Shown: positions 58,538-64,000 of the stretch, piece by piece
Layout: the number at the start of each line of letters is the position of its first letter
Numbering within the stretch: position 1 is the first letter of the stretch
Assembly (NCBI RefSeq): GCF_021606685.1
Contig: NZ_WKCB01000012.1
Location: 1-64,000, forward strand
Length of the DNA stretch: 64,000 nt
From: Pseudomonas syringae
GTDB taxonomy: Bacteria > Pseudomonadota > Gammaproteobacteria > Pseudomonadales > Pseudomonadaceae
Direction of reading: 5' to 3'
Position numbers and translations under genes: made by a program
Notes under the pieces: generated by a model
Database searches by the model: none
Told to the model about the DNA's origin: nothing
What the model saw: the letters and a program-made list of their open reading frames with translations, nothing else

Positions 58538-59106
58538 GCTTTGATCATTGCGTTGAAACCGAGGAAAGCCACCGCCATCAGCCCGGCGCTGATCAGCTCC
58601 ACCGGCAGGCCGCGAAAGGGCAGGGGGATGTCATTGTCGGCGATGCGTTCGTGCAAGTCGCTGTACAGGCTCAATAGCAGCCAAAAACCCAGCCCGCTGC
58701 CAAGGCTCAGTGCGGTCATGTGGATCAAGCCCTGATCATCCTGAGTAGCCAGCAGCACCACGTCCAATAGGCCTGCGTTGCCCAGCAGCAAAAACCACAG
58801 GCCTTCCCACTGCATGGACGGTCGCAGGCGGGCAAGCAGGCGAAGTACGGGGCTGATCAACAAGGCGGTGAGCGGCAGGAACACGAACAGCCGCAGGGCG
58901 GTCAGCGCCAGTGGTTGCAATAAATAGTGGTCCAGCAGATAGCCCAGCACTCCACTCAGTAGCATCAGCAGCGTGGTGGCGAGCCCCAGGGCGTGCACCT
59001 GTTGGCGAGCAAGCGGGGCCAACACCGGGTCGACCGCCAGCGGCATCTGCAACACGAGGTTGCTGATGAGAGCAGCGCTGAGGAGGGTGAAGAGCATATC
59101 GGTCAT
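58534..59106 (-). CDS. rnfA: RnfA membrane subunit
   Basis: A 190-residue protein with six helices ([25 protein letters not shown] ... [19 protein letters not shown] ... [22 protein letters not shown]). Length agrees with the usual 193 residues. First gene of rnfABDGE-nth; the ATG at 59106 has a poor Shine-Dalgarno. RnfA/E dimer conducts electrons within the ion-pumping or SoxR-reducing Rnf/Rsx complex. Confidence 0.88.
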   Translation of the reverse strand: MTDMLFTLLSAALISNLVLQMPLAVDPVLAPLARQQVHALGLATTLLMLLSGVLGYLLDHYLLQPLALTALRLFVFLPLTALLISPVLRLLARLRPSMQWEGLWFLLLGNAGLLDVVLLATQDDQGLIHMTALSLGSGLGFWLLLSLYSDLHERIADNDIPLPFRGLPVELISAGLMAVAFLGFNAMIKA

Positions 59107-59190
59107 GGGTATGCCGGCTGAGCGAACGGTATTTTGTAAGGGGTGGGCTTGTTGCAATGCCCCGGCCTGCGGTAGTGATCTGGCGTTTTG

Positions 59191-59252
59191 CCAGCGCTTT
59201 ACCAGCGCATTACCAGCTATTTGCCAGCCATTGCCAGTTTGTTGCCAGCTTT
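59191..59252. repeat. Degenerate ccagc/ttgccag repeat
   Basis: Short units such as ttaccagcgc, attaccagct and atttgccagc repeat about six times in the rnfA leader. They may be slippage products of REP ends; no function is claimed. Confidence 0.5.
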
Positions 59253-59254
59253 GT

Positions 59255-59490
59255 GTGGCGAGCGGGCTTGCCCGCGCTGGGCTGCGTAGCGGCCCCAATA
59301 GGGCCACCGCAGTTTTTACAGTTGGAGCGGGGTGTCTGGTTTGGGGGCGCTGCGCGCCCCAACGCGGGCAAGCCCGCTCGCCACAACAGCCCCATTGGCC
59401 ACAACAAGCCTACTGGCCACAACAACCCCATTGGCCACAAACAAACCGGCTAGCCACGACAAGCCTGGTTGCCAACAAGCCCGCTCGGCA
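59255..59490. repeat. REPIN family A with short-unit tail
   Basis: Inverted REP arms lie at 59255-59384 (gtggcgagcgggcttgcccg ... cgggcaagcccgctcgccac). Then come degenerate 17-18 base units such as ccacaacaagcctactgg to about 59490. The remaining part of this gap holds nothing recognised. Confidence 0.88.
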
Positions 59491-59519
59491 TTACCCGCCG
59501 GGCCACCACAGCCTGTCGC

Positions 59520-61571
59520 TTACTTGATGCGTTGACCCGGCTTGGCGCCGCTGTCAGGGCTCAGCAGGTAGATTTCTTCGCCACCAGGGCCGGCCGCCAT
59601 CACCATGCCTTCGGAAATGCCGAATTTCATTTTCCGTGGCTTGAGGTTGGCGATCATCATGGTCAGGCGACCGTCGAGCTTGGACGGGTCCGGATACGCG
59701 CTCTTGATCCCGGAGAACACATTACGTTGCTCGCCGCCGAGGTCCAGGGTCAGGCGCAGCAGCTTGTCTGCGCCCTCAACGGCTTCGGCCTTGACGATCA
59801 GCGCAACGCGCAGGTCCACGGCGGCAAAGGCGTCGAAATCGATCTCCGCAGAGATCGGGTCCTTGGCCAGCTCACCGTTGCCGGCTGGCGCAGCCGAGCC
59901 GGTGTCGGTCTGGCTGGCGGCGAGGTCTTCTTTCGAAGCGTCGGTCATGGCCTGGACTTTTACCGGGTCGATGCGCGTCATCAGCGGCTTGAACGCATTC
60001 AACTGATGGTTGCTGAGCAGCGTCGCGTGGTCGTTCCAGGTCAGCGGCGCAACGTTGAGGAATGCCTCGGCATCGGCGGCCAGCAATGGCAGCACCGGCT
60101 TGAGGAAGATCACCAACTGGCGGAACAGGTTGACGCCCGTGGCGCAGATCGCCTGGACTTCAGCCTCCTTGCCTTCCTGCTTGTTCAGCGACCACGGTGC
60201 CTTGTCGGCGATCCAGGCGTTAGCGCGGTCGGCCAGGCCCATGATCTCGCGCATGGCGCGGGCAAAGTCACGGGCTTCATAGGCATCGGCGATGCTTGGC
60301 GCGGCGGCCAGGAAGGCTTCAGTCAGTTCCGGCGCGGCATTCTCGGCCACCAGCACACCGGCATTGCCCTTGTGGATGAACCCGGCGCAACGGCTGGCGA
60401 TGTTGACGACTTTGCCCACGAGGTCCGAGTTGACCTTCTGTACGAAGTCTTCCAGGTTCAGGTCGAGGTCATCGACACCACGGCCCAGCTTGGAGGCGTA
60501 GTAGTAGCGCAGGTATTCCGGCGACAGATGGTCCAGGTAGGTGCGCGCCTTGATGAAGGTGCCACGGGACTTGGACATTTTCTGGCCGTTGACCGTCAGG
60601 TAGCCGTGCACCGCGATGCCGGTTGGCTTGCGGTAGCCCGAACCTTCGAGCATGGCCGGCCAGAACAGGGCGTGGAAGTTGACGATGTCCTTGCCGATGA
60701 AGTGGTACAGCTCGGCGGTGGAATCCTTGGCCCAGAACGCGTCGAAGTCCAGCTCAGGTGTGCGGTCACAGAGGTTCTTGAAGCTGGCCATGTAGCCGAT
60801 CGGCGCGTCCAGCCACACATAGAAGTACTTGCCCGGCTCGCCGGGGATCTCGAAGCCGAAGTACGGCGCATCGCGGGAGATGTCCCACTGCTGCAGGCCG
60901 GCGTCTAGCCATTCGGCGATCTTGTTGGCCACGGCGTCCTGCAGGGTGCCGCTGCGGGTCCAGGTCTGCAGCATCTGCTGGAAGTCCGGGAGCTTGAAGA
61001 AGAAGTGCTGGGAATCCTTGAGCACCGGGGTGGCGCCGGAGATTGCCGACTTGGGGTCCTTCAAGTCAGTCGGTGCGTAGGTAGCACCGCATTTCTCGCA
61101 GTTGTCGCCGTATTGGTCTTCGGTGCCGCATTTCGGGCAGGTGCCCTTGATGAAGCGGTCGGCCAGGAACATTTTCTTTTCCGGGTCGAAATATTGGGTG
61201 ATCGAACGCGTGGCGATGTGCCCGGCGTCCTTCAACCGCAGGTAGATCTGGCTCGACAGCTCACGGTTTTCGTCGGAGTGGGTCGAATGGAAGTTGTCGA
61301 AATCCACCAGGAACTCGGCAAAGTCGGCGCTGTGTTCAGCCTGCACATTGGCGATCAGTTGTTCCGGAGTGATCCCTTCCTTTTCGGCACGCAGCATGAT
61401 GGCCGAACCGTGGGCGTCGTCCGCGCAGACATAAATGCATTGGTTGCCGCGATGCTTCTGGAAGCGCACCCACATATCGGTCTGGATGTACTCAAGCATA
61501 TGGCCAAGATGGATAGAACCATTGGCATAGGGCAGGGCGCTGGTGACGAGGATCTTGCGTGGCTCGGACAT
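59520..61571 (-). CDS. metG: Methionyl-tRNA synthetase
   Basis: A 683-residue class I synthetase. HIGH-type motif SIHLGHML, zinc knuckle [23 protein letters not shown] in [11 protein letters not shown], and a C-terminal tRNA-binding domain (~580-683, [38 protein letters not shown]). Charges tRNA-Met. Divergent from mrp across 171 bases. Confidence 0.97.
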   Translation of the reverse strand: MSEPRKILVTSALPYANGSIHLGHMLEYIQTDMWVRFQKHRGNQCIYVCADDAHGSAIMLRAEKEGITPEQLIANVQAEHSADFAEFLVDFDNFHSTHSDENRELSSQIYLRLKDAGHIATRSITQYFDPEKKMFLADRFIKGTCPKCGTEDQYGDNCEKCGATYAPTDLKDPKSAISGATPVLKDSQHFFFKLPDFQQMLQTWTRSGTLQDAVANKIAEWLDAGLQQWDISRDAPYFGFEIPGEPGKYFYVWLDAPIGYMASFKNLCDRTPELDFDAFWAKDSTAELYHFIGKDIVNFHALFWPAMLEGSGYRKPTGIAVHGYLTVNGQKMSKSRGTFIKARTYLDHLSPEYLRYYYASKLGRGVDDLDLNLEDFVQKVNSDLVGKVVNIASRCAGFIHKGNAGVLVAENAAPELTEAFLAAAPSIADAYEARDFARAMREIMGLADRANAWIADKAPWSLNKQEGKEAEVQAICATGVNLFRQLVIFLKPVLPLLAADAEAFLNVAPLTWNDHATLLSNHQLNAFKPLMTRIDPVKVQAMTDASKEDLAASQTDTGSAAPAGNGELAKDPISAEIDFDAFAAVDLRVALIVKAEAVEGADKLLRLTLDLGGEQRNVFSGIKSAYPDPSKLDGRLTMMIANLKPRKMKFGISEGMVMAAGPGGEEIYLLSPDSGAKPGQRIK

Positions 61572-61742
61572 GGGGCTCGGCTACTTGATGAAACGGAGGT
61601 CGGCCACTATAAAGCGCCGGGGAATTTATTTCACCCCGTGGCGTTGTTTCAGAACCTTCCCGATCTGCGAAAGCATGCCGCTATACCGCTGGAACGGTTA
61701 GGATAGCCGCCTGTTTTAGTCAGTCTTTTTCGGGAGTAGCCC

Positions 61743-62837
61743 ATGAGCGCCGTCAATCGCGCAGCGGTGGAAGCCGTTCTTCGCCAGTACACCGACCCCT
61801 ATTTGAACCAGGACCCGGTCAGTGCCGGTTGTGTACGCGCCATCGAGATCCAGGGTGATCAGGTGTCGGTCCACATGGAGCTGGGCTATGCCGCAGGTCT
61901 GTTCAAAAGTGGTTGGGCGCAGATGCTGCAAATGGCCATTGAAGGCCTCGACGGCGTGGCCTCGGCCAAGGTCGACATTCAGTGCGTGATCGCGCCGCAC
62001 AAGGCCCAGGCGCAGATCCCGGGCCTGGCCAACGTCAAGAACGTGGTGGCGGTGGCGTCCGGCAAGGGCGGCGTGGGTAAATCCACGACTGCCGCCAACC
62101 TGGCCCTGGCCCTGGCGCGTGAAGGCGCGCGGGTCGGTATCCTCGACGCTGATATCTACGGCCCGAGCCAAGGTGTGATGTTTGGCATTGCCGAGGGCAC
62201 GCGGCCCAAGGTCAAGGACCAGAAGTGGTTCGTGCCGATCGAGTCGATGGGTGTGGAGGTGATGTCCATGGCCTTCCTTACCGACGACAACACGCCGATG
62301 GTCTGGCGCGGCCCGATGGTCTCGGGCGCGTTGCTGCAACTGGTCACCCAGACCGCCTGGGGCGACCTGGATTACCTGGTCATCGATATGCCGCCCGGCA
62401 CCGGTGACATCCAACTGACCCTGGCACAGAAAGTCCCGGTGGCCGGTTCCGTGATCGTGACCACGCCCCAGGACCTGGCGCTGCTCGACGCGAAGAAAGG
62501 CGTGGAGATGTTCCGCAAGGTCAATATCCCGGTGCTGGGTGTGGTCGAAAACATGGCGGTGCACATCTGCTCCAACTGCGGCCACGCCGAGCACCTGTTT
62601 GGCGAAGGTGGTGGCGAAAAGTTGGCGACCCAATACGGCGTTGAACTGCTGGCCTCGTTGCCGCTGTCCATGGTGATCCGCGAGCAGGCCGACGGCGGCA
62701 AGCCCACAGTGGCAGCCGAGCCGGATGGCCAGATTGCCATGATCTATCAGGAGCTGGCCCGCCATGTCGGTGCGCGGATCGTCCTGCAGGAAGCCGCTGC
62801 CCCGGCGATGCCGACCATCACGGTCAGCGACGACTGA
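61743..62837 (+). CDS. apbC: Mrp/ApbC-family iron-sulfur cluster carrier ATPase
   Basis: A 364-residue P-loop ATPase that binds and transfers [4Fe-4S] clusters. An N-terminal DUF59-like part (~1-90), deviant Walker A GKGGVGKSTT, Walker B VIDMPPGTGD, and cluster motif CSNC (VHICSNCGHAEHLF). gggagt precedes the ATG; a terminator follows. Confidence 0.94.
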   Translation: MSAVNRAAVEAVLRQYTDPYLNQDPVSAGCVRAIEIQGDQVSVHMELGYAAGLFKSGWAQMLQMAIEGLDGVASAKVDIQCVIAPHKAQAQIPGLANVKNVVAVASGKGGVGKSTTAANLALALAREGARVGILDADIYGPSQGVMFGIAEGTRPKVKDQKWFVPIESMGVEVMSMAFLTDDNTPMVWRGPMVSGALLQLVTQTAWGDLDYLVIDMPPGTGDIQLTLAQKVPVAGSVIVTTPQDLALLDAKKGVEMFRKVNIPVLGVVENMAVHICSNCGHAEHLFGEGGGEKLATQYGVELLASLPLSMVIREQADGGKPTVAAEPDGQIAMIYQELARHVGARIVLQEAAAPAMPTITVSDD

Positions 62838-62852
62838 GCGGCTCCGCCTAAG

Positions 62853-62883
62853 AAAAGCCTCGACCGTGTCGGGGCTTTTTTTT
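62853..62883 (+). terminator. Rho-independent terminator of apbC
   Basis: aaaagcctcgac and gtcggggctttt form a long stem followed by T residues. Confidence 0.9.
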
Positions 62884-62933
62884 GCCGCAAGGGCGCTCGA
62901 CGGGGCCCGGTTACGCTTTTACGTAATTGCGCG

Positions 62934-62951
62934 TGTAAGCATTCGCTTACT
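62934..62951 (+). promoter_or_regulatory. GacA upstream activating sequence of rsmZ
   Basis: TGTAAGCATTCGCTTACT fits TGTAAG-N6-CTTACA with one mismatch. It lies about 170-190 bases before the rsmZ start, the position known for the P. protegens CHA0 gene. Confidence 0.88.
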
Positions 62952-63010
62952 TTTTCGTAAGTGTTTGGGTTTTTTACCCGGCGGGGTCGTCTCGAACTGT
63001 TGAGAGAAAT

Positions 63011-63055
63011 TTATAACCGATTGAAATATAACAATTATTTATATCGGTTTTAGCT
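63011..63055. promoter_or_regulatory. AT-rich linker with inverted repeat upstream of rsmZ
   Basis: aaccgat (63016-63022) and atcggtt (63044-63050) flank an AT-rich centre between the GacA box and the promoter. H-NS-like MvaT/MvaU and IHF are known to act at rsmZ promoters, and this is a plausible place for them. Confidence 0.45.
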
Positions 63056-63121
63056 TCGGTATCTGTTTTGAGTCTGGTTGGATCCCATTGAAGTTCCCCG
63101 GGAACTCTTTAACATCAGCCC

Positions 63122-63257
63122 TGTGTCCACGGATTGGCACGGCCATCAAGGAACGATGGTTTGAAGGAACGTCGCAGGATGCGATTCATCAGGACGATGA
63201 AAAGGAATACAGGGACTAGGGAAAAAATGTGGGCGGGTCATACCGCCCCTTTTTTTT
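63122..63257 (+). ncRNA. rsmZ: RsmZ-type small RNA, sponge for RsmA/RsmE
   Basis: About 135 bases containing seven GGA motifs (acgga, aagga, aagga, cagga, cagga, aagga, aggga). Several sit in hairpin loops: ccatc-AAGGAAC-gatgg, tcgc-AGGAT-gcga and ttcatc-AGGAC-gatgaa, plus a first hairpin gtg-tcca-CGGAT-tgg-cac. It ends in gggcgg/ccgccc with a T run (63231-63257). Such RNAs titrate RsmA/RsmE, relieving translational repression of secondary-metabolism and exoenzyme genes. A taacat -10 precedes the start. Adjacent to fdxA as in other pseudomonads, but on the other side lies apbC. Confidence 0.9.
63231..63257 (+). terminator. Terminator of rsmZ
   Basis: gggcgg pairs with ccgccc around gtcata, followed by eight T. 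Confidence 0.9.
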
Positions 63258-63292
63258 GCCTGTAGAAAAGTGAAACCGGCCATCCAGAAACG

Positions 63293-63318
63293 CAAAAAGG
63301 CCCGCAAGGGGCCTTTTG
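63293..63318 (-). terminator. Terminator of fdxA
   Basis: On the minus strand aaggccc pairs with gggcctt around ttgc, then T residues; 14 bases after the fdxA stop. Confidence 0.85.
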
Positions 63319-63331
63319 GGAAGCGACGCTA

Positions 63332-63655
63332 TCAGCGTTCGAGGTCTGCAATCTTACCTTTTTTGCCATCCCACTCCGCTGCGTCCGGCATCGGGTCTTT
63401 GCGCTCAGTGATATTCGGCCAGATTTCCGCCAGCTCGACGTTCAACTGAATAAATTCCTGCATCTCTGCCGGGACTTCGTCCTCGGAGAAAATAGCGACG
63501 GCCGGGCATTCCGGCTCACACAGGGCGCAGTCGATGCACTCATCCGGGTGGATTACCAGGAAATTCGGGCCTTCGTAGAAGCAGTCCACCGGACACACTT
63601 CGACGCAGTCGGTGTACTTGCACTTGATGCAGTTGTCGGTAACGACGAAGGTCAT
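63332..63655 (-). CDS. fdxA: 7Fe (3Fe-4S/4Fe-4S) ferredoxin FdxA
   Basis: A 107-residue electron-transfer protein of the Azotobacter FdI type. Cysteines: [17 protein letters not shown] and [12 protein letters not shown]. It opens [12 protein letters not shown], as in the family. Electron-transfer partner unknown. Convergent with rsmZ, 74 bases apart, each with its own terminator. Confidence 0.94.
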   Translation of the reverse strand: MTFVVTDNCIKCKYTDCVEVCPVDCFYEGPNFLVIHPDECIDCALCEPECPAVAIFSEDEVPAEMQEFIQLNVELAEIWPNITERKDPMPDAAEWDGKKGKIADLER

Positions 63656-63797
63656 TTCTAATTTTCTCCTCAGGCGGCGGCAGCGAAACCCTTTGTGGCA
63701 GGGCTCGCGAGGTTCGGGAGCGATAGTCTGCAGGCCAGGCTAAAAGCCTGCAGCATCCCAAACCGCGCGAGAGTCTACCAGCTTGCACGCCTGTGCG

Positions 63798-64000
63798 TTA
63801 TATCCGAACTTGCAGTGCATATAACATTTCTAACGCTTTACGCGGGGTCAAGCCGTCCAGGTCAAGCTTCGCCAACTCATCCAGCACCGGATGGGGCAGG
63901 CTGGCGAACAGGTCGCTCTGGTGCGGCGCGGCGGGTTTGCTGCTGGCTTTGGCCGGCCTGGCGACCACGGTTTCGTGGGGCAGGGCGGTGGTTTCCAAGC
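63798..64000 (-). CDS. mutS: DNA mismatch-repair protein MutS, C-terminal part (runs off the window)
   Basis: The last ~67 residues, ending [28 protein letters not shown], are typical of the MutS C-terminus (helix-turn tetramerisation segment); [16 protein letters not shown] precedes it. Most of the gene lies beyond base 64000. The order mutS-fdxA is conserved in Pseudomonas. The 142-base gap to fdxA holds a leader only. Confidence 0.9.
   Translation of the reverse strand, partial: LETTALPHETVVARPAKASSKPAAPHQSDLFASLPHPVLDELAKLDLDGLTPRKALEMLYALQVRI

Overview
This window looks like chromosomal DNA of a fluorescent Pseudomonas (P. fluorescens group). The evidence is high-GC coding bias, the gene content (glpFKRD, aatJQMP-aauSR, argF/argG, bfr/bfd, motY, pyrC-rnt, the rnf genes with nth, metG/mrp, fdxA/mutS), two abundant REP/REPIN families, and an RsmZ-type small RNA with a GacA upstream box. 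No tRNA, rRNA, insertion sequence, phage or CRISPR array was seen. It is mostly core genome with a few accessory genes.

Layout. 1-12 kb: REP repeats, an amino-acid permease, a very large leucine-rich-repeat protein with a NEL-type ubiquitin-ligase domain (2159 aa), an OpgC-like acyltransferase, two small enzymes and an FMN glutamate-synthase-like protein. 12-18 kb: Zur-type alternative L31, a degenerate receiver/HD-GYP protein, a Nudix-GNAT pair, metR, a hydrolase and a DsbA-family protein. 18-25.6 kb: an uncharacterised cluster: an NtrC-type response regulator, its kinase and a FemAB-like protein in one operon, and a hydrolase, class III aminotransferase and HAD phosphatase in another that has a sigma54 promoter and a repeated GCTACAA element upstream. 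25.8-28.9 kb: MipA, an arginase-family protein fused translationally to two small EamA-type transporters, and GlpM. 28.9-35.8 kb: the acidic amino-acid uptake locus aatJQMP with its sensor/regulator aauSR, a sigma54 promoter and two AauR-type sites.

35.8-41 kb: glycerol catabolism (glpF, glpK, glpR, glpD) with candidate GlpR operators. 41-48.8 kb: YbaK, an orphan ABC ATPase coupled to argF, a molybdopterin oxidoreductase, grxD, a bacterioferritin with a degraded ferroxidase site, Bfd and a peroxiredoxin. 49-55.5 kb: rnt, pyrC, motY (FliA promoter), argG, an AT-rich stretch, a BvgA-like orphan regulator, a 60-aa conserved protein and nth. 55.5-59.1 kb: an rnf operon that contains no rnfC. 59.5-64 kb: metG, mrp, rsmZ, fdxA and the 3' end of mutS.

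Most operons use 1-14 base overlaps (ATGA/GTGA/TGATG), so translational coupling is the rule. Function calls rest on recalled family resemblance and visible motifs; no searches were run. Start sites were chosen by ribosome-binding site and family length.
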